Origin: Terriglobus aquaticus
GTDB taxonomy: Bacteria; Acidobacteriota; Terriglobia; Terriglobales; Acidobacteriaceae
Length of the DNA: 64,000 nucleotides
Assembly: GCF_025685415.1 (NCBI RefSeq)
Contig: NZ_JAGSYB010000001.1
Span: forward strand, 1,984,001 to 2,048,000
Reading direction: 5' to 3'
Made by a program: the position numbers and the translations under genes. The stretch's first letter is position 1. Each line of letters opens with the position of its first letter. Positions 25,006 to 34,065 of the stretch are shown here, one piece after another. Under the pieces are notes generated by a model. That model did no database searches. It saw nothing but the letters and a program-made list of their open reading frames with translations, and was not told where the DNA came from.

Positions 25006-26259
25006 TTACATGGTCTGCAGGAACTCCTGCGAGACCGGGTTTTCGTAGAGCGAGCCGTCGCGCGTGACGACAGTCAAGCCGCTTGGCGTGACGAAGTAGC
25101 GCTTGCGGTCTTCGTTTGCGTCGTAGCCGATCACCGTGCCGTCCGGGATGTGTACGTCGCGATCGATAATGGCGCGTCGGATGCGGCAGTGCCGGCCGAC
25201 ATTGACGTGCTGAAAGAGCAGCGACGAATCGATGTCGGAGTAGCTGTTCACGCGAACGTCCTGCGACAGCACAGATTGGCGCACCGCGGAGCCGGAGACG
25301 ACGCAGCCAGGTGACACAACGGAGTTGATCGCCATCCCGGTACGGCCCATCTCGCCAAAGACGAACTTGGCGGGCGGATACTGCGTGGGGCGTGTGCGGA
25401 TCGGCCAGTCACGGTCGTACAGGTTGAAGGTCGGCGCGACCGCACAGATGTCGATGTTGGCCTCGTAGTAGGCGTCCAGCGTGCCCACATCGCGCCAGTA
25501 AAGCGCTTCTTTGCGATTCTCGTCGACGAAGTTGAAGGCCTGGACCTTGTACCGGCCCAGCAGCTTCGGCAGGATGTTGTGGCCGAAGTCGTGCTTGGAG
25601 TCCGGGTCCTCCGCGTCAGCGATCAGCTCGGGAATCAGGACATCGGTATTGAACAGGTAGATGCCCATGGAGGCGTCGACCTTGTCTGCGTTGAAGGGCG
25701 AGCGGACGTCGGTAGTCTTCGGCTTCTCCTGGAAGCCGGTCACCTCGCCGGTCCGCGACACTTCGACCACGCCGAATTGCGAGACCTCGTCCGGATTGAT
25801 GGGAAGCGTGGCGAGCGTGACGGCGGCGCCGCTGTCGCAGTGCTGCTGCATCATCAGGCCGTAGTTCATCTTGTAGATGTGATCGCCCGAGAGGATGAGC
25901 ACGAACTTCGGCTCTTCCGAACCGATGGAGTAGATGTTCTGGTAGACGGCGTCGGCGGTGCCCTGATACCAACTCTTGTTCACGCGCTGCATGGGCGGCA
26001 GGATTTCCATGAACTCGCCCAATTCGCTCGCGACTGTGGTGCCCCAGCCTTCGCGAATGTGGCGGTTGAGCGACAACGCCTTGTACTGCGTCATGATGTA
26101 GACCTTGCGCAGGCCGCTGTTGATGCAGTTGGAGAGGGTGATATCGATGATGCGGTACTGACCGGCGAAAGGAACGGCGGGCTTCGCTCGTTCCCGCGTC
26201 AACGGAAAAAGGCGCTCACCAGCACCGCCGGCAAGCAGAACTCCAAGTGTGTCTCTCAT
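25006..26259 (-). CDS. glgC: Glucose-1-phosphate adenylyltransferase
   Basis: A 417-residue enzyme making ADP-glucose from ATP and glucose 1-phosphate, the committed step of bacterial glycogen synthesis. The nucleotide site LLAGGAGERLFPLTRERAKPAVPF and the WYQGTADAVYQN and LSGDHIY motifs are present, with a C-terminal left-handed beta-helix containing SVVSPGCVVSG and CRIRRAIID. I start at the ATG at 26257-26259 (MRDTLGVLLAGG); a longer frame to 26352 is not supported. The protein is regulated allosterically in known bacteria. Glycogen storage is implied. Confidence 0.97.
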   Translation of the reverse strand: MRDTLGVLLAGGAGERLFPLTRERAKPAVPFAGQYRIIDITLSNCINSGLRKVYIMTQYKALSLNRHIREGWGTTVASELGEFMEILPPMQRVNKSWYQGTADAVYQNIYSIGSEEPKFVLILSGDHIYKMNYGLMMQQHCDSGAAVTLATLPINPDEVSQFGVVEVSRTGEVTGFQEKPKTTDVRSPFNADKVDASMGIYLFNTDVLIPELIADAEDPDSKHDFGHNILPKLLGRYKVQAFNFVDENRKEALYWRDVGTLDAYYEANIDICAVAPTFNLYDRDWPIRTRPTQYPPAKFVFGEMGRTGMAINSVVSPGCVVSGSAVRQSVLSQDVRVNSYSDIDSSLLFQHVNVGRHCRIRRAIIDRDVHIPDGTVIGYDANEDRKRYFVTPSGLTVVTRDGSLYENPVSQEFLQTM

Positions 26260-26409
26260 GACGCTTTCACCCCAAGGGACCCAGTGCACTTTGCTGCGGG
26301 CACTGTGACAGTTGGGATTGGATGCTGAAAGGGGCCGAGATGGCAAGTGCAAGTTGATGGAAGCGCAGGAGACGCGGGCACGGCAACGCCCGGTAGCGCG
26401 AAGGGCCGC

Positions 26410-26709
26410 TTAGTCTTCGTTGTCAGCAGCCGACACGTCTTCGTCCGGCAGAGAGATACGCAGCGACTTCAGGAAGCTGACGTCGTTGCGGGTGAAACCG
26501 CCGGCGCTGGAGCCGTCGGACACTTCTTCTTCGGCGTCGGGGGTGTCACTTACCTGGTTGAGGCCGATGGTCGCTTCCAGCATCAGCATCACGTCAAAGC
26601 CTTCTTCGCGGATCTCACGAACCACGCCGGAGATGCTTTCCGAATCCGAGACGGACTCGTGGATGGCCTCGCCGAGTTGCTGGATCAGTTCCTTGATGCG
26701 TCCGTTCAT
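26410..26709 (-). CDS. Acidic hypothetical protein with conserved helical N-terminus
   Basis: A 99-residue acidic cytoplasmic protein beginning MNGRIKELIQQLGEAIHESVSDSES and VVREIREEGFDVMLMLEAT. It is helical in the first half and low-complexity, acidic in the second (EEEVSDGSSAGG, PDEDVSAADNED). I do not recognise a family. The ATG at 26709 is preceded by GGTGGGG. It lies 150 bases downstream-side of glgC on the same strand, transcribed before it, and could be in one operon. A regulatory or adaptor role is guessed. Confidence 0.6.
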   Translation of the reverse strand: MNGRIKELIQQLGEAIHESVSDSESISGVVREIREEGFDVMLMLEATIGLNQVSDTPDAEEEVSDGSSAGGFTRNDVSFLKSLRISLPDEDVSAADNED

Positions 26710-26810
26710 CCCCACCCCGATTCCACGGCGTTTCGCCGGTATCTGTTCATTAGTACGCCACCGCGTCCGATGCTGCTACCGGCCAGGCGGTGGCGTTCCT
26801 CGCGACTGCT

Positions 26811-26954
26811 TCAGGCGTGGGTATTGTGGTCGGCCCAGGCGTGTTCCAACTGATCGGCCAGCAGCTCCACTGGCTGAATTCGCGAGCGCTGCCACACCAG
26901 AAATCCAGCGGCAGCGGCACACACACCACCCAGCGTCCAGATAAACGTTTTCAT
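26811..26954 (-). CDS. Small single-span membrane protein (47 aa)
   Basis: A 47-residue frame: MKTFIWTLGGVCAAAAGFLVWQRSR, a membrane segment with following positive charges, then a helical soluble tail (VELLADQLEHAWADH). GAAGGG lies just before the ATG. The composition with N-terminal segment and amphipathic tail is typical of real small membrane proteins (similar in size and shape to YtxH-like peptides). I do not recognise a specific family. It lies between the 26410 gene and the divergent 27107 gene. Confidence 0.55.
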   Translation of the reverse strand: MKTFIWTLGGVCAAAAGFLVWQRSRIQPVELLADQLEHAWADHNTHA

Positions 26955-27106
26955 GCCCTTCCCAATCTCCCTGGCTGCGCAGGGTGCTGTTGCGATTCGG
27001 CACCGGTTCTGCCGCGTTTTCCTGTTGGATGCAGCCTGCGGCGGAATCGCTTGATGAGCGCGCTCGCGCAGGACGAGCGGTAAACGGCGGTGGGTACACT
27101 GGGGGC

Positions 27107-27556
27107 ATGGACCGCGTGAGGCTGGGTCGGGTGCTGGGCCGCGGTGCGCGGATGGCAGCGCGCACGGTGTACGAGGCCGTGGATGCGGCCACTGCTGCCT
27201 CTCCGCAGAACGCACCGAGCCGGCCGGCAGGCGGCAGTGCACGCCCGGTGACACGGCCGGTTTCGCCGGCACCAGCGGTAGCGCGGACGGTGCGAGCAGC
27301 GGGCCGAGTGCAGGGATCTGCCCGGGCAGCCCGGAGCGGCGTGCTGACGCCGGTGAAGCGGGCTTCGCGGGCAGTGTCGCTGGAGATTGCAGGCAGCTTC
27401 TTTGGGCTGTTTGCACTGTCGTTTGCGGTTGCGGCGTGGCGGTTTCATGCCTCCGCCGGTGGGCAGCGGCTCTGGGTATACGTAGCCTTTGCCGCGATGT
27501 TTACGTACTTTGCGTGCAGCAGCTTTGTGCGTGCCAGACGCCTGACGCCCCGATAG
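27107..27556 (+). CDS. Hypothetical membrane protein with basic N-terminal region
   Basis: A 149-residue protein with a disordered Arg/Ala/Pro-rich N-terminus (about 1-80) and two membrane segments at the C-terminus (about 91-109, GSFFGLFALSFAVAAW, and 117-135, WVYVAFAAMFTYFACSSF). The start MDRVRLGRV is the first ATG that leaves no frame overlap with the small divergent gene; no clear ribosome-binding site. I do not recognise a family. The topology suggests the basic tail is cytoplasmic. Confidence 0.55.
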   Translation: MDRVRLGRVLGRGARMAARTVYEAVDAATAASPQNAPSRPAGGSARPVTRPVSPAPAVARTVRAAGRVQGSARAARSGVLTPVKRASRAVSLEIAGSFFGLFALSFAVAAWRFHASAGGQRLWVYVAFAAMFTYFACSSFVRARRLTPR

Positions 27557-27569
27557 CCGGGTCAGCGGC

Positions 27570-28337
27570 TTAGCGTTTGCGGCGGCTAGGGGCAGGAACC
27601 CCGGCGAGCACGGCGTCTCGCGCCACGGCGGCGGCAGGATCGATGGTGAAGTCGTAGACCACCAGCACGCCGGGCTTGGGTTGGTGCTGCACCGGCATCA
27701 GGACATACTCGCCAGGTTCGAGCGCCTGCCGCGGCGTCAGACGGGCCCATCCATCGGGCAACGTCTCCGCATTCAGGCAGAGCGTAGGCGGAGCGCACAA
27801 CGTTCCCTGCGCGATCTGGGAAAACTGGATGTGGGGGACGACTCGATTGCCGCCGTTCAACGTGGCAGGTAAAAGGACCCACCCGGTGGGGTTTCCGCGT
27901 CCCGCGTCGCCGGTGTTTTCGGTGCGGTCGTTGGTATGGACGAAGAAGGTCGGCATAGTCGACCGGATTGCGGTGTGTGCACGAGCGCCGGCGAGGGTGT
28001 GGTTGGCTGGAGGCGCCGTTGCGACGCCCGGTGGCTCCGTGATAGCGGAATGGTGAACGGGCACGAGAGCGGGCTTGCCGTCGGGTGCTGTGTCCAAGGC
28101 CCAGGGAAGGTTGCCGTTGGGAACCTGGAGCCCGGGTGCGGCGGTGAGGTTGCCGCCTGAGACGGCGTAGGTGCCGGCCTTGGCCGCGGGCGCACTGCTG
28201 GTGCTGGGCGGAGTCGCCGTGGGATCGGCCGTTTGTGCGTGCCCGCTTGCCGTGCCGTACGCCAAAACGGCCACCGCGCACACACATAGGCGGACCGCAG
28301 CCCGCGACGGAAGCGAACAGAATACCGGCACGCCCAT
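27570..28337 (-). CDS. Secreted hypothetical protein
   Basis: A 255-residue exported protein. The start MGVPVFCSLPSRAAVRLCVCAVAVLAYGTASGHAQ is a signal peptide with unusually many cysteines. The mature part has a Thr/Pro-rich linker, then a beta-rich domain with TMPTFFVHTNDRTENTGDAG and EPGEYVLMPVQHQPKPGVLVVYDFTID, which recalls small jelly-roll-like acidobacterial proteins. The C-terminal PAPSRRKR is basic. I cannot assign a function. It is divergent from gcvT. Confidence 0.65.
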   Translation of the reverse strand: MGVPVFCSLPSRAAVRLCVCAVAVLAYGTASGHAQTADPTATPPSTSSAPAAKAGTYAVSGGNLTAAPGLQVPNGNLPWALDTAPDGKPALVPVHHSAITEPPGVATAPPANHTLAGARAHTAIRSTMPTFFVHTNDRTENTGDAGRGNPTGWVLLPATLNGGNRVVPHIQFSQIAQGTLCAPPTLCLNAETLPDGWARLTPRQALEPGEYVLMPVQHQPKPGVLVVYDFTIDPAAAVARDAVLAGVPAPSRRKR

Positions 28338-28484
28338 TCAGACGCGACATGGATGCCCGCCGTCGCAGTGAATGGTTGGAATATTTCGCAGTCACCCACG
28401 CCGGCACGTATATCGCGGTGCCGATCCGCCCGAATTCAGCGCAGGGACGCGCTGCTAGGATGAGTCTCGCAGGAGACTTTGCCC

Positions 28485-29705
28485 ATGAGCGCCGAAACCA
28501 AACAGACCGTCGTAACCACACCGCCGGACGGCGCACTTTCGCTGGACCTGTCGGCACCGCCGCAGCAGTTGCTGCGCCGCACCGGCCTGTTTGGCACGCA
28601 CAAAGACCTGCGTGCCAAGATGGTCGACTTCGGCGGATGGGAGATGCCGGTGGAGTACGCCGGCCTGGTTGCGGAGCACAACGCGGTGCGCACGGCAGTG
28701 GGCGTGTTCGACGTCTCGCACATGGGCTGCATCCAGTTGCGCGGACCGGGATCGCTGGACGCCGTGCAGTACCTGCTGATGAACGACGCGAGCCGCCTGC
28801 AGATCGGCCAGGCGCATTACAGCGCCATGCTGACGCCGCAGGGCACGTTTGTGGACGATGTGGTGCTGCACAAGCTGAGCGACAACGACTACCTGATCGT
28901 GATCAATGCAGGCACGCGTGAAAAAGACATCCGCTGGGTGCGGCAGCAGATCGGCCAGATGCCGCACTGCCACATCAGCGACTACAGCGACCTGTACACC
29001 CAGATCGCGATCCAGGGACCAAAAGCGGAAGCAACGCTGCAGAAGCTGACCGACGTGAACCTGAGCGCGATCAAGAACTACTGGTTCGCCTGGGGCAAGG
29101 TCGCAGGACAGTACAACGTGCTGATCGCGCGCACCGGCTACACGGGCGAAGACGGTTTCGAGATCTACGTGCCGAGCGATGAGAAGACCAGCGCTGACGT
29201 GTGGCGGCAGGTGTTCGAGGCGGGCGAGGAGTTCGGCATCAAGGCGTGCGGCCTGGGTGCCCGCAACACGCTGCGGCTGGAGTGCAGCATGGCGCTGTAC
29301 GGGCACGAGATCAGCGACACGATCAACGTGTTTGAGGCCGGTCTGAACCGCTACTGCAAGCTGGACAAGCCAATGGACTTTGTCGGCAAGGCCGCGCTGC
29401 TGGCTGCGGGCGAGCCCCAGCGCAAGCTGGTCGGCCTGGAGATGGTCGATCGAGGCATTGCGCGCGACGGCTACCCCGTTCGCTCGCTGGAGGGCGAACC
29501 GCTTGGCGTGGTCACGAGCGGATCGCCGTCGCCGACGCTGAAGAAGAACATCGCGATGGCCTTTGTGCCGGCGGCGGAAGCGCAGCACGGCAATGTAGTT
29601 GCGGTGGAGATCCGCGGCCAACTGGTGAAGGCGCAGGTTGTTCCCACGCCCTTTTACAAGCGCGCGCGGAAGCTGCCGGAGAAGCAGGCCGAGGTTCTGA
29701 GTTAG
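28485..29705 (+). CDS. gcvT: Aminomethyltransferase (T-protein of glycine cleavage)
   Basis: A 406-residue tetrahydrofolate-dependent enzyme that takes the methylene group from aminomethyl-lipoyl H-protein. [43 protein letters not shown]-like and the C-terminal [22 protein letters not shown] (FxSP-type THF site) are typical. AGGAG lies nine bases before the ATG at 28485; a TTG two codons upstream is less likely. The last bases of the gene are part of a 14-bp tandem duplication that includes the stop codon. It lies upstream of gcvH but is separated from it by a divergent marR gene. Confidence 0.96.
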   Translation: MSAETKQTVVTTPPDGALSLDLSAPPQQLLRRTGLFGTHKDLRAKMVDFGGWEMPVEYAGLVAEHNAVRTAVGVFDVSHMGCIQLRGPGSLDAVQYLLMNDASRLQIGQAHYSAMLTPQGTFVDDVVLHKLSDNDYLIVINAGTREKDIRWVRQQIGQMPHCHISDYSDLYTQIAIQGPKAEATLQKLTDVNLSAIKNYWFAWGKVAGQYNVLIARTGYTGEDGFEIYVPSDEKTSADVWRQVFEAGEEFGIKACGLGARNTLRLECSMALYGHEISDTINVFEAGLNRYCKLDKPMDFVGKAALLAAGEPQRKLVGLEMVDRGIARDGYPVRSLEGEPLGVVTSGSPSPTLKKNIAMAFVPAAEAQHGNVVAVEIRGQLVKAQVVPTPFYKRARKLPEKQAEVLS

Positions 29706-29715
29706 AAGTTCTGAG

Positions 29716-29802
29716 TTAGACGATGCTGATCAGAGCGATCAGCGCAAGCCAGCCGGTCAGCAGCAGGCCATCCCGCGTGAGCAAGTTCTTCTGATTTGTC
29801 AT
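29716..29802 (-). CDS. Possible 28-residue membrane peptide
   Basis: A very short frame MTNQKNLLTRDG followed by a strongly hydrophobic segment (LLLTGWLALIALISIV) with stop at the end. No Shine-Dalgarno sequence is visible, so it may not be real. If real it would be a single-span small membrane protein in the gcvT-marR space. Confidence 0.25.
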   Translation of the reverse strand: MTNQKNLLTRDGLLLTGWLALIALISIV

Positions 29803-29867
29803 GGCTGCTGAGAAGTACGCGAGAGTTGCTGTTCCGGTTCCCGGAACTTACGACCAGGAGGTCGTCA

Positions 29868-30347
29868 TCAGCCTGCGTTCTGCAAGCGGCTCTGCGCGGC
29901 CAGGCCGAGCTTCTTCAGTGCAGATCGCAAGGCGGCGCGTTCGGCAGGGCATAGCGGCTGCATGAGCGCGTCGATGTCCTGTTCGTGCTTGGCGAAGAGC
30001 TTCTGAATCAGCGCGCGGCCGCAGGGCGTCAGGTCCACGGTGCGCACGCGACGGTCGGGGCCGTCGCTCTGCCGCTGCACCAGGCCGCGCTGCACCAGCC
30101 GATCCACCGCGGCGGTCATGCTGCTGTTGGCAAGCTGCACCTTTTCGCCGAGTTGGGAGATGCTCATGGCGCCCTTGTGCAAAAGGGCTTCGAGCAGGAT
30201 GAAATCCGACAGGCCGATGCCCAGCGACGCGATGGACTGGTCCATGAGGGCCGCGAGCGAGCGATGCGCTTTCATCAGCACCAGCCAGACGCTGGCCGCC
30301 GTGGGCGCCGCCGCTGTCTCCTGCTCGGTTTGTTCGCCGTTCGCCAT
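29868..30347 (-). CDS. MarR family transcriptional regulator
   Basis: A 159-residue winged-helix repressor. The helix-turn-helix is at about residues 63-95 (SISQLGEKVQLANSSMTAAVDRLVQRGLVQR), with wing QRQSDGPDRRVRTVDLTP. Family members bind small ligands or oxidants and usually repress their own and a neighbouring gene. It sits divergently between gcvT and gcvH, and its start codon region lies inside a 19-bp tandem repeat next to a palindrome, likely operators. Control of gcvH is possible but is inferred from position. Confidence 0.92.
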   Translation of the reverse strand: MANGEQTEQETAAAPTAASVWLVLMKAHRSLAALMDQSIASLGIGLSDFILLEALLHKGAMSISQLGEKVQLANSSMTAAVDRLVQRGLVQRQSDGPDRRVRTVDLTPCGRALIQKLFAKHEQDIDALMQPLCPAERAALRSALKKLGLAAQSRLQNAG

Positions 30348-30393
30348 TTCGTTCGGTCAGTACTATTTCGTTCGGTCAGTACTTCAGTACTGA
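30346..30393. promoter_or_regulatory. Duplicated MarR operator-like region
   Basis: ATTTCGTTCGGTCAGTACT occurs twice in tandem (30346-30364 and 30365-30383). It is followed by AGTACTGA, so TCAGTACT-TC-AGTACTGA at 30376-30393 is an 8-bp inverted repeat. The first copy overlaps the marR start codon. This fits a self-binding operator with duplicated half-sites. Confidence 0.65.
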
Positions 30394-30500
30394 TGTTACG
30401 CACTCACGTCGTTTTTGCATCCTGCGGCGGAACCGGCCACTTTTCCAGCAGGACGACGCGCCGGAGGCACCGGGCGCGAACAACGGCTTAGAATCGAGGT

Positions 30501-30890
30501 ATGAGCTACCCGTCTTCGTACCGCTTCACCAAAGAGCATGAGTGGATTGAGGCCAACGGCACCGAAGCCACCATCGGCATCACGGACCACGCGCAGCACC
30601 TGCTGGGCGATATCGTTTTCGTCGACCTGCCCAAGGTTGGCGCGGCGCTGAAGCAGAAGGAGTCCTTCGGTTCGGTGGAGAGCGTGAAGGCCGTCAGTGA
30701 TGTGTACGCCCCGGCCTCGGGCGAAGTCACGGCGATCAACGAGGACCTGACCAGCGCTCCGGAGAAGATCAACGAAGACGCGAACGGCACGTGGCTCATC
30801 AAGGCCACCCTGAGCAATCCGAGCGATCTGGACAGCTTGCTGAATGCCGCCGCTTACGAGCAGTACGTGAGCGAAGAGACCGGTCACTAA
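30501..30890 (+). CDS. gcvH: Glycine cleavage system H protein
   Basis: A 129-residue lipoyl carrier that shuttles aminomethyl groups between P, T and L proteins. Lipoylated lysine is K63 in [14 protein letters not shown]; the frame begins [17 protein letters not shown]. The N- and C-terminal beta layers of the barrel-sandwich fold are complete. It is the first gene after the divergent marR and is followed after 23 bases by gcvPA. No dedicated riboswitch is seen upstream. Confidence 0.97.
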   Translation: MSYPSSYRFTKEHEWIEANGTEATIGITDHAQHLLGDIVFVDLPKVGAALKQKESFGSVESVKAVSDVYAPASGEVTAINEDLTSAPEKINEDANGTWLIKATLSNPSDLDSLLNAAAYEQYVSEETGH

Positions 30891-30913
30891 GCTTCACGGG
30901 AAGGAATAGCACC

Positions 30914-32278
30914 ATGCGCTACTTGCCCAAGTCGCCCGCGGATCGCGAGGCGATGCTGAAGGAGATCGGCGCGGAGTCGATCGATACGCTGTTTGAGACC
31001 GTGCCCGCCGAGTACCGGCTGACGCGCGACCTGAAGGTGCCGCGGCAACACAGCGAGCACGAGGTGATCGAGGCGTTCAAGGCGTACGCCGCCGAGAACG
31101 CGACCGGCTACGCCAGCTTTCTGGGCGCGGGCGCATATCGCCACTACCGCCCGGTGTTGATCGACGTGCTCTCGCAGCGCGGCGAGTTCCTGACCAGCTA
31201 CACGCCTTACCAGCCGGAGATTGCGCAGGGCACGCTGCAGGCGCTGTTCGAATTCCAGACGATGATCTGTGAACTGACGGGCATGGACATTGCCAACGCC
31301 AGCATGTACGACGGATCAACGGGTGCGGCCGAAGCCGTGATGATGGCCGTACGCGTGACCGGCCGCAGCGGCGCTGTGATCGCGCGCACCGTGCATCCGG
31401 AATACCGCGAGGTGCTCGGCACGTACGCGCAGCACCAGGGCATTCCGACGGCCGAGGTTGGCTATTTTGACAACGGTCGTGTGGATCTCTCTGCACTCGA
31501 TGCAGCAATCACGGACGACACTGCTTGCGTTCTGATCCAGTCGCCCAACTTCTTCGGCACCATTGAAGACATTGCGGCGATTGCGGACGTCGTGCACGCG
31601 AAGGGTGCTTTGCTCATCGTATCGATCGCGGAGGCAGTCTCGCTTGGCATCGTCAAGCCGCCCAGGGAGGCCGATATCGTCTCGCTGGAGGCGCAGAGCT
31701 TTGGCGTTCCGGTTGGCTTTGGCGGACCGTACTGCGGCGTGATCGCGGCGAAGGAGAAGTTCCTGCGTCAGATGCCCGGCCGCCTAGTTGGCGAGGCGAA
31801 GGACACCGAAGGCCGTCGCGGCTTCGTGCTGACGCTGTCGACTCGTGAGCAGCACATCCGCCGGGAGAAGGCGACCAGCAACATCTGCACCAACCAGTCG
31901 CTGGTGGCGCTGATGGTGACGATCTTCCTGACCGTCTACGGCAAGGGTCTGCGCGAACTCGCCGAGCACAACCTGGCGAAGGCGCAGTACCTTTCGCAGG
32001 CGCTGACGAAGGACGACGGCGCTTCCCTGCTGTTCAACGGCGCTCCGCGTTTCAACGAGTTCGTGCTGAAGTCAGCAGCGACTGCGGAGGACAACAACGC
32101 CGCACTGCTGGAAGAAAAGATCATCGGCGGCCTGCCACTCGCGAAGTGGTACCCCGAACTTGGCGAGCACGCTTCGCTGTGGTGCGCGACCGAGCTTTCC
32201 ACGCGGGCGCAGATGGATGCCGCGGCAAAGACGCTGAGTCAGCACGCTGAGCGTGACGCCGAACTTGCTCTGACCTAA
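30914..32278 (+). CDS. gcvPA: Glycine dehydrogenase (decarboxylating) subunit 1
   Basis: A 454-residue first half of the split P-protein, which decarboxylates glycine with PLP and transfers aminomethyl to lipoyl-GcvH. The [15 protein letters not shown] start is canonical, with AAGGA upstream; [48 protein letters not shown] and [11 protein letters not shown] motifs are present. The second half (gcvPB) is not adjacent: three other genes lie between. A hairpin follows the stop. Confidence 0.96.
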   Translation: MRYLPKSPADREAMLKEIGAESIDTLFETVPAEYRLTRDLKVPRQHSEHEVIEAFKAYAAENATGYASFLGAGAYRHYRPVLIDVLSQRGEFLTSYTPYQPEIAQGTLQALFEFQTMICELTGMDIANASMYDGSTGAAEAVMMAVRVTGRSGAVIARTVHPEYREVLGTYAQHQGIPTAEVGYFDNGRVDLSALDAAITDDTACVLIQSPNFFGTIEDIAAIADVVHAKGALLIVSIAEAVSLGIVKPPREADIVSLEAQSFGVPVGFGGPYCGVIAAKEKFLRQMPGRLVGEAKDTEGRRGFVLTLSTREQHIRREKATSNICTNQSLVALMVTIFLTVYGKGLRELAEHNLAKAQYLSQALTKDDGASLLFNGAPRFNEFVLKSAATAEDNNAALLEEKIIGGLPLAKWYPELGEHASLWCATELSTRAQMDAAAKTLSQHAERDAELALT

Positions 32279-32287
32279 TTGCACGTT

Positions 32288-32308
32288 GGAGGCAGACGAT
32301 CTGCCTCC
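32288..32308 (+). terminator. Hairpin in the gcvPA-SIMPL space
   Basis: GGAGGCAGA at 32288-32296 pairs with TCTGCCTCC at 32300-32308 with a three-base loop, starting 10 bases after gcvPA. No T-run follows. It may attenuate or stabilise transcript ends rather than terminate fully. Confidence 0.5.
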
Positions 32309-32336
32309 GGCGATGTCTACCGAGGAAGGAGGAAGT

Positions 32337-33155
32337 ATGAACATCGGACACGAAACGGAAAGCTCGCACGGTGGGTCTCGCCTCCAGCAGCAAACGGCAC
32401 GAACTTCGGTGAAGCTTGCCGCGCTCGCCTTTGTCTGCAGTGCACTCGCATTGTTTGGTGGCAGCGCACGCGCGCAGAGCGTCACGGTTGATCCTTGCGC
32501 GACTGCGCCGCAAAGCTGTCCCACGCTTGTTTCGACCAGCGCGACAGCGCAGACACGCATTGCGAATACCGCGGTCGATGTGACTCTGGGCCTGACCGTA
32601 ACGCAGACGGACCTGCCGGCCGCACAGCGGAGTCTTTCCACGCAGTCCAATCAACTGATCGCGTACCTGCGCGCCCAGGGTGTGCAGCGCCTGTTCACGA
32701 ACAACGTCTCCTTCAGCCCGGAGACTCGCTTCCAGAAGAACGCCGCTGACAAGACCGTGGGCTACACCGGCAGCACCAGCGTGAGCTTTCGCACCACGCC
32801 TGACAAGGCCCCGGAGATCCTGAGCGCTGCGCTGAACAACGGCGCGAACACCATCAACAGCACCGTGTTCACGCCGACCGAGCAGCAGATGGAGGATGCC
32901 CGCCGCGATCTGGCCGCGCAGGCAACGAAGTCCGCCATGGCGGAGATTGAATCGATCGCGAAGGCGGTCAACTCGCACGTGGTCGCGTTGCGCGACATTC
33001 AGGTGGGCGCGGTGAGTGGCGGCGAGCCTCGGCCGATGCCGATGATGATGCGGGCGATGAAAGCGGACATGCCCGTCGCAGCTCCGATTGCGACGGCAGA
33101 GGGTGACCAGCAGATTTCGCTGACAGTCTCCGTGACGGCAGCGGTGGCGAAATGA
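32337..33155 (+). CDS. SIMPL (DUF541) domain secreted protein
   Basis: A 272-residue exported protein. The N-terminus carries a stretch of about 25 polar residues before a signal segment (LAALAFVCSALALFGGSARAQ). The mature part VTVTQTDLPAAQRSL, TVGYTGSTSVSFRTTPDKAPEILSAAL and QISLTVSVTAAVAK matches the SIMPL/DUF541 family, which in other bacteria binds or folds as a periplasmic protein of unknown role. AAGGAGG lies six bases before the ATG. Its stop overlaps the next gene by four bases. It sits inside the gcv gene run. Confidence 0.8.
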   Translation: MNIGHETESSHGGSRLQQQTARTSVKLAALAFVCSALALFGGSARAQSVTVDPCATAPQSCPTLVSTSATAQTRIANTAVDVTLGLTVTQTDLPAAQRSLSTQSNQLIAYLRAQGVQRLFTNNVSFSPETRFQKNAADKTVGYTGSTSVSFRTTPDKAPEILSAALNNGANTINSTVFTPTEQQMEDARRDLAAQATKSAMAEIESIAKAVNSHVVALRDIQVGAVSGGEPRPMPMMMRAMKADMPVAAPIATAEGDQQISLTVSVTAAVAK

Positions 33156-33496
33156 ACGAGCTGGCAGCGCTGGAAGGCGAGGAGCTGACGGCGGTCGAGT
33201 TCGTGGAGCGGTTCCTGCAGCTTCGCTTCGGTGAGTCGCTGCTGCGCCTGTATGTGTGGCCGGACGTTGCGGACGCGGACGGCATCTCGATCGCGTTCGG
33301 CGAGCCGGGCTACCGCGACGCGCTGTGCAGCCTGATTGGCGAGACGGCAGAGACGGCGGCGCTGGAAGAAGGGCGCTCGCTAACGGTGGAGTTTGAGAAC
33401 GGAACACTGCTGGCGATGAGCCTGCGGGAAGAAGACGTGGACACGACGGAAGCCGGCAGCTTCACCGCTGCAGACGGCTCGACTGTCGAGTTCTAA
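33152..33496 (+). CDS. Acidic hypothetical protein
   Basis: A 114-residue acidic cytoplasmic protein (many Glu/Asp, ending DGSTVEF). The opening MNELAALEGEELTAVEFVERFLQLRFGESLLRLYVW and later AFGEPGYRDALCSLIGE are not from a family I know. It is coupled to the upstream SIMPL gene by an ATGA overlap. Context suggests a function linked to that exported protein, or an accessory of the gcv locus; neither is shown by sequence. Confidence 0.65.
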   Translation: MNELAALEGEELTAVEFVERFLQLRFGESLLRLYVWPDVADADGISIAFGEPGYRDALCSLIGETAETAALEEGRSLTVEFENGTLLAMSLREEDVDTTEAGSFTAADGSTVEF

Positions 33497-33528
33497 GGAA
33501 CGACGAACCAAGCAGACAGGAGCGAAAC

Positions 33529-34050
33529 ATGATCGGCAATCCCCATCGTTATGCGCTGCAACTGCAGTGGACCGGCAACCGCGGCGAAGGCACCAGCGGC
33601 TACCGGTCGTACGAGCGTTCGTATGATTTGAGCTCGGAAGGCAAGCCGACGCTTGCCGCTTCAGCAGACGCGACCTTCCACGGTGATCGAGCCAAGTGGA
33701 ATCCGGAAGAGATGCTGTTGGGTGCGCTCTCCGGCTGCCACCTGCTCAGTTACTTGCACGTGTGCGCCGACGCCGGCATCTCTGTGCTGGAGTATCGCGA
33801 CGACGCGAAAGGCGAGATGGTGCTGAATGAGGATGGCAGCGGCCGGTTCACGTCGGTCACGTTGCGCCCGCACGTTGTGATCGCAGAGGGCGGCGACGCG
33901 GAGAACGCGCAGATCCTGCACCACCTGGCGCATGAGAAATGCTTCATCGCGAACTCGGTCAACTTCCCTGTTTTGTGCGAGGCGACGATTGAGGTCCGCT
34001 CCGCCAACCTGCAGGACGCACCCGAAGCACGTCTGCAGCAAACGGTTTAG
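33529..34050 (+). CDS. OsmC family protein
   Basis: A 173-residue thiol-dependent peroxidase family protein. The two catalytic cysteines are present at C70 (LSGCHLLSY) and C138 (HEKCFIANSVNFPV), the pattern of OsmC/YhfA. Known members reduce organic or fatty acid hydroperoxides, often with lipoylated or thiol partners. AGGAG lies before the ATG. It is 32 bases after the acidic gene and 15 before gcvPB. A link to lipoyl-GcvH as reductant is possible; lipoyl-dependent OsmC reduction is known in some bacteria. Confidence 0.88.
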   Translation: MIGNPHRYALQLQWTGNRGEGTSGYRSYERSYDLSSEGKPTLAASADATFHGDRAKWNPEEMLLGALSGCHLLSYLHVCADAGISVLEYRDDAKGEMVLNEDGSGRFTSVTLRPHVVIAEGGDAENAQILHHLAHEKCFIANSVNFPVLCEATIEVRSANLQDAPEARLQQTV

Positions 34051-34065
34051 CAGCAAGGAGAAATG

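Noticed and set aside
26260-26352. N-terminal extension of GlgC by 31 residues
   Set aside because: The extra residues are not family-like; MRDTLGVLLAGG is the normal start.
28338-28484. Glycine riboswitch upstream of gcvT (and of gcvH)
   Set aside because: I looked for the conserved core of the tandem glycine aptamer and found no convincing match; only divergent promoters are likely.
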